DNA from: Pirellulales bacterium
Lineage (GTDB): Bacteria > Planctomycetota > Planctomycetia > Pirellulales > Thermoguttaceae
Direction: 5' to 3'
Assembly: GCA_030607895.1 (NCBI GenBank)
Contig: JAUWJC010000047.1
Coordinates: 1 to 13,294 of the forward strand
Length of the DNA stretch: 13,294 bases
This document shows, piece after piece, positions 7,122 to 13,172 of the stretch. Every line of letters begins with the position of its first letter. Position 1 is the first letter of the stretch. The notes beneath the pieces are model-generated. The model had not been told where the DNA came from and did not search any database. It saw only the letters and a list, made by a program, of their open reading frames with translations. The position numbers and the translations under genes were made by a program.

Positions 7122-7520
7122 TTATCGCTCCAATTGAGCTTGCGGCTCAGATACAAGTCGAGACATCTGCACGGCGAGTTTGGCAACCACAAGTTGATTC
7201 AAACTGACACCTTCGGTGGTTGCCTCTCGTTCAAGTGCGGCGTGCAGAGAGATTGGAAGACGCACGAGGAATTTCCCGCTTTTCTTTGGCGTCGCCCCGT
7301 CGATCAGGCCGGTCTCATCCATGGCCGATTCGAGGAGCCGCCGAATCGCCCGATACTCGCCAGTCTTCAGGAAAGCCTCACGCCCTTCGCGAGTCGGATA
7401 TGCTCTCGTGATCAACCCGTCGACCGGATCGAACAAAACATTCGACAAGTCCGCCCAGGCCTCGACAGAGGATGCCATATCCTTGGCGGACTCAAGAATG
7501 GTCAAAGATTTCTTGCTCAT
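7122..7520 (-). CDS. HicB-like ribbon-helix-helix protein (antitoxin-type)
   Basis: 132 aa. The C-terminal part has the HicB/RHH DNA-binding pattern: a strand SGKFLVRLPISLHAALE (81-97) followed by a helix, then EGVSLNQLVVAKLAVQ (103-118), giving strand-helix-helix. The N-terminal 75 residues look helical and are not the usual HicB RNase-H-like fold; I do not recognise them. The ATG overlaps the stop of the upstream gene (ATGA, 7517-7520), which implies translational coupling, and AAGGGG lies about 10 bases before it. Probable role: DNA-binding antitoxin or autorepressor paired with the 116-aa protein, acting on the palindromes at 7879-7912. No HicA gene is adjacent, so classic HicAB is unlikely. 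The ATG at 7520 is chosen over longer readings because of the overlap. Confidence 0.75.
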   Translation of the reverse strand: MSKKSLTILESAKDMASSVEAWADLSNVLFDPVDGLITRAYPTREGREAFLKTGEYRAIRRLLESAMDETGLIDGATPKKSGKFLVRLPISLHAALEREATTEGVSLNQLVVAKLAVQMSRLVSEPQAQLER

Positions 7521-7867
7521 AACGGAGTTCCCCTTGGTGGCTGAGGAGAAATGAAGTGAATTGTGCCGCCGGTACGTTCCAGGTACATAGACTCTTGACC
7601 CAACTCGGCTCCCAATTCGGCAACCACCCGTTCGAGTTCCGCAACGTACTCCTCTTTCAGCCCAATCCAAATTTGGAGCGAATGGTCGATTTGTTTCCCG
7701 CCGTCCGCCATGCGATACGCACCCTCAACAGTTCCAGCCGTAGTGAACCCACCCCCGAGAGCGAACAGCCTCTCGTAGAAGTTGAGAAATACTTCCTTCG
7801 GAACCTTCGTGCCATCGTTGTAAGCCAACGGAACAAGAAGAACGAACTTGTGTACGGGATCGTCCAT
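7517..7867 (-). CDS. Conserved-looking small protein of unknown function, coupled to the HicB-like gene
   Basis: 116 aa, no signal peptide or membrane segment. The body reads as compact alpha/beta: a strand KFVLLVPLAYNDG (7-19), a helix to about residue 37, a Gly-rich turn LGGGFTTAGTVEGAYRMADG (37-56), a strand IDHSLQIWIGL, an acidic helix EEYVAELERVVAELGAEL, then MYLERTGGTIHFISP. I have the impression that similar proteins of unknown function exist elsewhere, but I cannot name the family. It is first in a two-gene operon with an RHH protein and overlaps it by 4 bases, the usual toxin-antitoxin layout with the regulator second. It has no HicA-like GxxxxxH dsRNA-binding fold. It could equally be an accessory enzyme. 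The start ATG at 7867 has only a distant AGGA (about 12 bases upstream). Confidence 0.72.
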   Translation of the reverse strand: MDDPVHKFVLLVPLAYNDGTKVPKEVFLNFYERLFALGGGFTTAGTVEGAYRMADGGKQIDHSLQIWIGLKEEYVAELERVVAELGAELGQESMYLERTGGTIHFISPQPPRGTPL

Positions 7868-7878
7868 GGCTGAAAACG

Positions 7879-7920
7879 ATTCCTATCTAGGAATGATACC
7901 ATATGCAGTATCGCCGTCAA
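7879..7920 (-). promoter_or_regulatory. Promoter overlapped by palindromic operators, upstream of the toxin-antitoxin-like pair
   Basis: On the minus strand TTGACG (7920-7915), a 16-base spacer and TATCAT (7898-7893, 5 of 6) form a good sigma-70 promoter. Just downstream, 7879-7894 is a palindrome with perfect 7-bp arms, ATTCCTA and TAGGAAT, around two bases, covering the end of the -10 box and the likely start point. A second inverted repeat, GATAC (7895-7899) and GTATC (7908-7912), covers the -10 and spacer. The arrangement fits autorepression by the RHH protein. Confidence 0.6.
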
Positions 7921-8036
7921 GGCCATGCTCTTCGGCCGAGAGTTCCCGACACCACCCGATCTTAATGTATACACCTCAAACCGGGTGTCAATGGCCCCCT
8001 TGATCCGACGTCAGTCATTCAACCTCGTGGTGATTG

Positions 8037-8065
8037 TTGACAAGTGTTGGGAGTGCCATTATGAT
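8037..8065 (+). promoter_or_regulatory. Strong sigma-70 promoter for the rhodanese-VOC operon
   Basis: Perfect TTGACA (8037-8042), 17-base spacer, TATGAT (8060-8065, 5 of 6). Transcription would start near 8072, leaving a leader of about 36 bases that contains the AAGGAGG ribosome site at 8094-8100. The best promoter match in the window. Confidence 0.72.
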
Positions 8066-8107
8066 CGCCAGCACGATTACACTTTGAGCAAAGAAGGAGG
8101 CTACTTC

Positions 8108-8704
8108 ATGGCTACTCGACAGAAGTTCACGCTTGTTCTATTGGCCGTCGGTTTGAGTTTCGGTTTTTCCAGTGTCGCGCAAGCCGGAGATGATTCAAAG
8201 GCGATGCTGGCAAAAGAAGACGAGCTGCGCGTGCAGTGGTGCGGTCCAATACCCAAACAACGCCGGCTCGATGTCGAGCAGTTCGAAAAGCTTCTCGATC
8301 GTGTAGTTGCCGGGACGGAAGAGGCTTACTTGATTGACTGTCGCACGATTCCTGAATTCAATGCCGGTCATATCCCGGGAACCGACCACTGGCCGGCCGG
8401 ACAGATGTATCTGCTTCCCAAGAAGATAAAAGACAAGACGGCGAAAATCGTACTCTGGTGCAGGACGGGCAAACGTAATTGCTATGTTGCCGGTTGGTTG
8501 ATCAGGTACGGCTACACCAATGTCTGGTTGTTTGAAGACGGAATCGTTGGCTGGATCAAGGCCGACAAGGAGCTTTGCAACCAGTTGATGGGCAAATTCA
8601 GAGTCGTCCAATACGACAAGTTCTTCACGGGAAAATACAAAGAAGGTCCCAAGAAGGGGCAAGAGAAAGACCCATATCGGCTTCGCAGGTTTCAACCCGA
8701 ATAG
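8108..8704 (+). CDS. Secreted rhodanese-domain protein
   Basis: 198 aa with a Sec signal peptide: basic MATRQK, hydrophobic LVLLAVGLSFGF and a probable cleavage after AQA (about residue 26). A single rhodanese domain covers about 52-155: LIDCRTIPEFNAGHIPGTDH (75-94) is the conserved entry motif, and WCRTGKR (117-123) is the active-site loop with the sulfur-carrying Cys118. A basic tail (about 165-198) follows. Expected to be a periplasmic sulfurtransferase or sulfur/redox-handling protein; substrate unknown. The start at 8108 is fixed by AAGGAGG 7 bases upstream and by the promoter at 8037-8065, which excludes longer readings. The VOC gene follows after 22 bases and is probably co-transcribed. 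Confidence 0.88.
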   Translation: MATRQKFTLVLLAVGLSFGFSSVAQAGDDSKAMLAKEDELRVQWCGPIPKQRRLDVEQFEKLLDRVVAGTEEAYLIDCRTIPEFNAGHIPGTDHWPAGQMYLLPKKIKDKTAKIVLWCRTGKRNCYVAGWLIRYGYTNVWLFEDGIVGWIKADKELCNQLMGKFRVVQYDKFFTGKYKEGPKKGQEKDPYRLRRFQPE

Positions 8705-8726
8705 CAGTTCGGGGAAAGGAAAACCC

Positions 8727-9128
8727 ATGGAAATCAAACTCACGCACATCCGTCTGCTCGTTGAAGATTACGCGGCCTGTTTTCGGTTCTATCGGGACGT
8801 GCTCGGGTTCAAGCCGTGTTGGGGCGATGAGAACAGCGGATATGCCGACTTCGAGACTGGCACGGCAATCGCACTCTTCGGCCGAGAGGCCATGGCCGAG
8901 GCTGTCGGAAAAGCGGACCTCCCGCCGGATGCACTCACCAAAGATAGGGCGGCATTGATTTTCGAGGTTCCGAACGTGGACCAGGCAACGTCGGAATTGA
9001 AGGACCGGGGCATTGCATTCGAAACCGAACCGGCGGATCGGCTGGAGTGGGGCGTTCGCACGGCCCATTTCCGCGACCCGGCCGGGAACCTGATCGAAAT
9101 CAACCAGCCCTTGAAACAAGCCACCTGA
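8727..9128 (+). CDS. VOC-superfamily protein (glyoxalase/dioxygenase-like)
   Basis: 133 aa with the two beta-alpha-beta-beta-beta units of a glyoxalase/bleomycin-resistance protein. The first starts with THIRLLVEDYAACFRFYRDV (6-25) and GF; the second has ALIFEVPNVDQATSELKDRG (76-95) and closes with HFRDPAGNLIEINQP (114-128). His7 and Glu124 are at positions that bind metal in many members, so a metal-dependent activity is plausible; the family is too broad to predict a substrate. Cytoplasmic. AAAGGA at 8715-8720, 6 bases before ATG, fixes the start. It lies 22 bp after the rhodanese gene, probably in one operon. Confidence 0.88.
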   Translation: MEIKLTHIRLLVEDYAACFRFYRDVLGFKPCWGDENSGYADFETGTAIALFGREAMAEAVGKADLPPDALTKDRAALIFEVPNVDQATSELKDRGIAFETEPADRLEWGVRTAHFRDPAGNLIEINQPLKQAT

Positions 9129-9140
9129 TTGCTCTTCCGC

Positions 9141-9168
9141 TATCAGCTATCAGCTATCAGCTATCAGC
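9141..9168. repeat. Heptad tandem repeat, four perfect TATCAGC units
   Basis: Four exact copies of TATCAGC in a row, starting 12 bp after the VOC stop codon. Same 7-bp period as the arrays at 1-28 and 12512-12546. The rest of the gap up to 9350 shows no gene; it contains a short hairpin GGGTT/AACCC at about 9246-9261 without a T run. Confidence 0.9.
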
Positions 9169-9350
9169 TTTCCCCTTCCACCTGTCCGGCCTGTACGGAT
9201 CGTGCGGCCGACGAGGGGGGTACTGTTGTCATTTGTCAACGGGTCGGGTTGAAAAAAACCCCCATGTTGCCAAAACGCATGGTACTTTTCCAATAGTCGG
9301 GAATATTGCGCAAGTCTGGAGAGGCAACCTCGACGGCCCGGAGATAGGCC

Positions 9351-11855
9351 ATGAGGTGTTCGACGAGTAAGATTTATCCGAGGCAGATCGCGGTGGTGGT
9401 GTGCGCCGCGATGGTCTGCGGCTGCGCCAACTTCCAGATGCCACGAATCGACCCGACCGGCGAGAGTCTATTCGTTTACGACTCGCCCCCGGCCGCTTCC
9501 GGCTACGGCACCACCCCGTACGGACAGACTCCTTACCATTCCACTCCGGCATACTCCACTTCAACGCCCGGCTACTACGGCACCCCTGCTCCCTCCTACG
9601 ATGAAATTCCCGGCCAGATGCGGTGGGGCGACAACGTATGCATAACACTTTCTCCCACCCGGACCATTGCCCCGGTTGGAAGCGAGGTGGTGTTGCTGGC
9701 CGGCGTGGTGGACGTGGAAGGATTCCTGCGGACCAACGAGCGGATAGAATGGACGCTCTCGCCCGCCGGGGTGGGCCACTTCGTCGACTTCGACAAGCAG
9801 AGCTGGACAGACCTGTTGCTATGGGATTTCACCCGACCTAAGAAAATCAGCAACAACTTCGCCGTTACCAGCACCTCCAGAACGTACCTCCGCCTGACGC
9901 GCGGCACACCGGCCGCCAACGACGACGTCGCCGTGCTGCGGGGTCAAACCTGGATAACCGTCGCGTCCGACACTGAAGGAACCAGCCAGGTAACCGCCTT
10001 CGCGCCGAGCGTGTACGGTTGGAACCGCCGCAAGCAGACGGCCACCATCCATTGGGTCGATGCGCAGTGGCGGCTGCCACCGCCGTCAATCAATCCGGCC
10101 GGCACCAGCCACGTCTTCACAACCAGCGTCACGCGGCATTCCGATGGGTCGCCGTGCGTCGGCTGGCGGGTGCGGTACGAAATCGTCGGTGGGCCGGCCG
10201 CCGGCTTCGCGCCCGACGGCGCACAAATCACCGAGGTGGCCACCGACACGGCCGGTCAGGCTTCCGTGGAGATTTTCCAGAGGCAACCGGCATCGGGTAC
10301 CAACCGGGTGATGATCCAGGTGATTCGGCCGGCTACGCTCGCCAGTTGTGTCGAAGCCACCGCCGCCGGCAAGCGAATTGTGGTCGGAAGCGGCTCCACC
10401 TCGAAAACATGGACCTCGCCCGAGATCTCCGTGCAAAAGACGGGGCCCGCCGTGGCCAGCGTCGGGGCCACAATCACTTATCGCATCGAGGTAGCCACCC
10501 CGGGCGACCTGCCCACCCGCGACGTGGTCCTCACCGACGAATTGCCCGAGGGACTCGATTACCTCGACAGCACCCCGGCCGCCACGCAAACCGGCCGGCA
10601 ACTCCGGTGGCAGCTTGGCCAACTGGCCGCCCGGCAAACCCGTGTCCTCGAAGTCCGCTTCCGCACCAACCGGCAAGGAACCATGACCAGTTGTGCCGAA
10701 GCCACCGCCGCCGGCGGACTGCGCGCCCGCGATTGCGTAACCACCACGGTGGGCGCCGCCACGGTTGACGTGAGCGCCAGCGGCCCGGATCGGGCGAAGG
10801 TCGGCGACCAGGTAACCTTCGAGATAGTGATTACCAATCGGGGCCAGACCACGGCGACCGGGCTGCTAATCAAGAACCGCTTCGACGAGGGACTCGGGCA
10901 CAGTATCGCCCGAAGCCCCATCGAGCGCAGCATGGGCAGCCTGGCGCCCGGCCAGTCGCAGCGGATCAGCGTTACTTTCCGCGTGGTCCGTGAGGGCCGG
11001 CTTTGCCAGCAGATCGAGGTAACCGGCGCCGGCGGCATTCTGGCAACGGCCCAGGCCTGCCTGACCGCTACCAGGGCGGTTCCCGGTCAGCCCGTGCCAC
11101 AGCCGGAGCCAAGCGGTCAGGCGGCCATCTCCGTCCGCAAGACCGGGCCCAGCACCCAAAATATCGGCGAAAAGGCCGAGTTCACTATCCACATCACCAA
11201 CACCGGCACACAAACACTAACCAACGTCAAGGTGACCGACAACTACGACAAGAACCTCCGGCCGCTGATGGCCACCGACGGACACCGGGTAGACGGCGAC
11301 AACCTGATCTGGACGATCGACAGCCTTGCGCCCGGAAAGTCGGTCCGGTTCGAGGTTCATTGCCGTTGCCAGGAGGCGGCGCTTCGGGCGTGCAATCGTG
11401 TTTCGGTTGTCACCGACCAAGGCCTCAAGACGGAAAAGGAAGCCTGCCTGAGCATCCGCTCCGCGGCATCGCCACACTTGCCGTCCATCTCCAACCTCAC
11501 GATGAGCGTGGCCGATCTGCGCGACCCGATTACCGTCGACAAGGAGTTGACCTACGAAGTCCGGGTAACCAACAATAGCCAGGCATCGGACAAGCGAGTT
11601 ACGGTGGTGGCGACCGTGCCGGACCAGATGATGGCCGTGCCGTTGGGTACAAGCGGACCGGCCAAGTTCGATATCAGCGGACAAATCGTCCGCTTCGAGC
11701 CGGTTGCCGAGATTCGCGCCGGCGAGACACTCACCTACCGGATTCGCGTCCGCGCCCGGCAGTCGGGCGACGTCCAATTCCGCGCTCAACTCACCAGCCA
11801 GAACGCACAACAGGCAATGACCGTCGAAGAGCAGACGCAGATACTGGCTCGGTAG
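9351..11855 (+). CDS. DUF11-repeat cell-surface lipoprotein
   Basis: 834 aa. N-terminal lipoprotein signal: hydrophobic IAVVVCAAM then lipobox VCGC with probable lipid Cys25. Residues about 44-86 are a Pro/Tyr/Ser/Thr/Gly-rich linker. About 90-355 is an Ig-like beta region I cannot name. Four DUF11-like beta-sandwich repeats follow, starting near 358 (ISVQKTGPAVASVGATITY), 472 (VDVSASGPDRAKVGDQVTF), 592 (ISVRKTGPSTQNIGEKAEF) and 717. The first three show TxxGD/AxxTYxIxxTN-type strands, a mid-repeat LxWxLGxLAPGxS motif, and a Cys pair (for example SCAEATAAGG then RDC), suggesting one disulfide per repeat. Such proteins are common in planctomycete cell envelopes; a structural or adhesive role is likely, unproven. 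GGAG at 9340-9343 supports the start. It is probably monocistronic. Confidence 0.9.
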   Translation: MRCSTSKIYPRQIAVVVCAAMVCGCANFQMPRIDPTGESLFVYDSPPAASGYGTTPYGQTPYHSTPAYSTSTPGYYGTPAPSYDEIPGQMRWGDNVCITLSPTRTIAPVGSEVVLLAGVVDVEGFLRTNERIEWTLSPAGVGHFVDFDKQSWTDLLLWDFTRPKKISNNFAVTSTSRTYLRLTRGTPAANDDVAVLRGQTWITVASDTEGTSQVTAFAPSVYGWNRRKQTATIHWVDAQWRLPPPSINPAGTSHVFTTSVTRHSDGSPCVGWRVRYEIVGGPAAGFAPDGAQITEVATDTAGQASVEIFQRQPASGTNRVMIQVIRPATLASCVEATAAGKRIVVGSGSTSKTWTSPEISVQKTGPAVASVGATITYRIEVATPGDLPTRDVVLTDELPEGLDYLDSTPAATQTGRQLRWQLGQLAARQTRVLEVRFRTNRQGTMTSCAEATAAGGLRARDCVTTTVGAATVDVSASGPDRAKVGDQVTFEIVITNRGQTTATGLLIKNRFDEGLGHSIARSPIERSMGSLAPGQSQRISVTFRVVREGRLCQQIEVTGAGGILATAQACLTATRAVPGQPVPQPEPSGQAAISVRKTGPSTQNIGEKAEFTIHITNTGTQTLTNVKVTDNYDKNLRPLMATDGHRVDGDNLIWTIDSLAPGKSVRFEVHCRCQEAALRACNRVSVVTDQGLKTEKEACLSIRSAASPHLPSISNLTMSVADLRDPITVDKELTYEVRVTNNSQASDKRVTVVATVPDQMMAVPLGTSGPAKFDISGQIVRFEPVAEIRAGETLTYRIRVRARQSGDVQFRAQLTSQNAQQAMTVEEQTQILAR
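10343..10715 (+). repeat. Near-identical 28-bp direct repeat inside the DUF11 gene (10343-10370 and 10688-10715)
   Basis: The two copies differ at one base and encode SCVEATAAG and SCAEATAAG at the end of successive beta domains, 345 bp apart. DNA identity exceeds what protein conservation would need, so recent duplication or gene conversion between repeats is likely. Confidence 0.7.
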
Positions 11856-11867
11856 CCGCTTGCGGCT
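11854..11867 (+). terminator. Short hairpin at the stop codon of the DUF11 gene
   Basis: AGCCG, loop CTTG, CGGCT overlaps the TAG stop. There is no T run after it, so it is at best a weak terminator or mRNA 3' end stabiliser. Confidence 0.2.
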
Positions 11868-11993
11868 TAGCAGCATGGAATTCTCCATGTACGTCCGCCG
11901 GCAAGAGCCGTTTTCCGGGGATTTACGAATTGTTGGACATTATGGACGTATACTTCAGCCGCCCAATAATTCCCCCCGACCGACACGTGCGGT

Positions 11994-12022
11994 TGTAAGT
12001 TGTTATGCACCGTCAACTTACA
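11994..12022. repeat. Inverted repeat with 9-bp arms, intergenic
   Basis: TGTAAGTTG (11994-12002) and CAACTTACA (12014-12022) are perfect reverse complements around 11 bases. No T run follows on either strand, so it is not a clear terminator. It may be a regulator site or the trace of a mobile element. Confidence 0.5.
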
Positions 12023-12258
12023 GCGCCCGGTCATGGCGATCTTACCTTGCCAAATCTCTTGTCAAGAGGACTTTCCTTTCGTCATTCGCCGCCGTAACTC
12101 TCCATGCCACAGCGAGTTACAATCGCTTGAATTGTTGGCCGTTTTGGCCGCCCCAAAATCCAACAAAAGGTCTCACGCAAAGTCGCCGGACGCATTTCTC
12201 ACGAACGAATCCTCCGTAGTACAAATCCGTAGAAGCATGTTCGCTTGGCAAGGTTTTG

Positions 12259-12331
12259 GACAGGATTAACAAGATTGACAGGATAAAAACCCATTTCGAG
12301 AATTCATCCTGTCAATCTTGTTAATCCTGTC
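12259..12331. repeat. Perfect 26-bp inverted repeat with 21-bp spacer (dispersed-repeat type)
   Basis: 12259-12284 and 12306-12331 are exact reverse complements. Each arm is built from roughly 9-bp units (GACAGGATT, AACAAGATT, GACAGGAT). The sequence style (aacaagattgacaggat) recalls intergenic repeats I have seen in many unrelated genomes, from memory only. The transcript would form a 26-bp hairpin. Confidence 0.9.
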
Positions 12332-12340
12332 TGTTAACTC

Positions 12341-12360
12341 CCTTTGGTTGCGGCCAAAGG
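12341..12360. repeat. Hairpin next to the 26-bp inverted repeat
   Basis: CCTTTGG, loop TTGCGG, CCAAAGG gives a 7-bp stem 9 bp beyond the previous element. The two probably form one composite intergenic repeat that continues to about 12395. Confidence 0.5.
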
Positions 12361-12511
12361 CTGCGCCAAGTCCTCTGTGGTGAAAAACCCAGGGTAGGAC
12401 GCAAGAGGAAAGAGCAACGTCGCGTCACGGCACAACACGGCATGATAAACAAATGTACCAAACCACCGCCCGGTTGTCAAGCCCCGGAATTGGCTGGCCT
12501 GCGGTTCTCTC

Positions 12512-12546
12512 GTCCCTCACCCCTCATCCCTCATCCTTCATCCCTC
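12512..12546. repeat. Heptad tandem repeat, five degenerate units
   Basis: GTCCCTC, ACCCCTC, ATCCCTC, ATCCTTC and ATCCCTC are consecutive 7-mers, followed by a pyrimidine-rich tail to about 12568. Third array in the window with a 7-bp period; units are more diverged than at 9141. Confidence 0.75.
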
Positions 12547-12743
12547 CCTCCCCCTTGTCCCTGACCCCTAAGAATGGTACGATTCGTAGACTGCCCTGAC
12601 GATGAATGTGATATTGGGAATTCCGCCGCCGCCATGAGTTCGAGCGACGGCGAAAACCAGCATGGGGCCACTGCACACCCCGAAAATGTGTATGGTGTCC
12701 CCCGAAACGCCCTGCGAAACACCCTGGCGAAAGGAACCTTTAG

Positions 12744-13172
12744 ATGGAATGCCGCACAATATTCCCGAATCCGTTAGTGAAAACCGTCATTTTTCAAATC
12801 AAGTTCCCCAACCTGTTCTACATGGCGGACCACATCGGGGCCTTCCAAGTCAAAGTGATGAAAGAATTCCCCGAATCCAAACTGCTCTACCGGCAGCAGA
12901 TCATGATTCTCAGTGGTGTTGAGCAGGAGAAATCGGCGCAGCGGGCCGAGGCCGAAGGTTCGAAGGACGAAAGTCCTATGCCGATATGGCAGTTTCAATC
13001 CCCACAAGGCGTTAGACTCGACGTTTGTTCCGACTCACTGAGCCTGGTGTCGGAGAAACACAAAAGTTACAACCTTGGGGATCAGCCATTTCGTGACGCG
13101 ATTCAGTCCGCTTGTAAACACTTCTTTGCATTGACGAATATCCCCGTCTTGAAGCGGGTTGGGCTGCGTTAG
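12744..13172 (+). pseudogene. TIGR04255-like protein, C-terminally truncated, probably by an insertion sequence
   Basis: 142 aa are open. The opening FPNPLVKTVIFQIKFPNLFY matches the start of the sporadically distributed TIGR04255 family, whose members run to roughly 230-270 aa. A mid part with WQFQSPQGVRLDVCSDSLSL (91-110), then YNLGDQPFRDAIQSACKHFF, also fits. It ends at KRVGLR followed by TAG, exactly where the family normally continues with RVGLRYIN and its second half. The following 68 bases show no continuation in any frame, and a probable transposase starts at 13241. So the gene seems to be cut at about 13168-13172. AAAGGAA 7 bases before the ATG supports the start. The family's function is not established. 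A natural short form is possible but less likely. Confidence 0.68.

Larger units (their letters stand above)
11856..12743. other. 890-bp gap without a convincing gene, rich in repeats
   Basis: No reading frame here has a ribosome site plus a recognisable protein. The gap holds a hairpin at 11994-12022, a perfect 26-bp inverted repeat at 12259-12331, a hairpin at 12341-12360 and a heptad array at 12512-12546. The remainder (about 12030-12250 and 12370-12510) shows nothing I recognise; decayed gene remnants cannot be excluded. Confidence 0.6.

Noticed and set aside
7966..7991. Second minus-strand promoter (TTGACA at 7991-7986) for the toxin-antitoxin-like pair
   Set aside because: The best -10 at proper spacing is TACATT (4 of 6), clearly weaker than the promoter at 7893-7920 that lies closer to the gene.
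9246..9261. GGGTT/AACCC hairpin before the DUF11 gene as a terminator
   Set aside because: A 5-bp stem with an A-rich loop and no T run after it on either strand.
12000..12269. 89-aa open frame in the large gap
   Set aside because: It begins inside a hairpin arm, runs into the 26-bp inverted repeat, lacks a ribosome site and has unpatterned composition.
12574..12777. 67-aa open frame upstream of the TIGR04255-like gene
   Set aside because: No ribosome site, no recognisable protein pattern, and it overlaps the better supported start at 12744.
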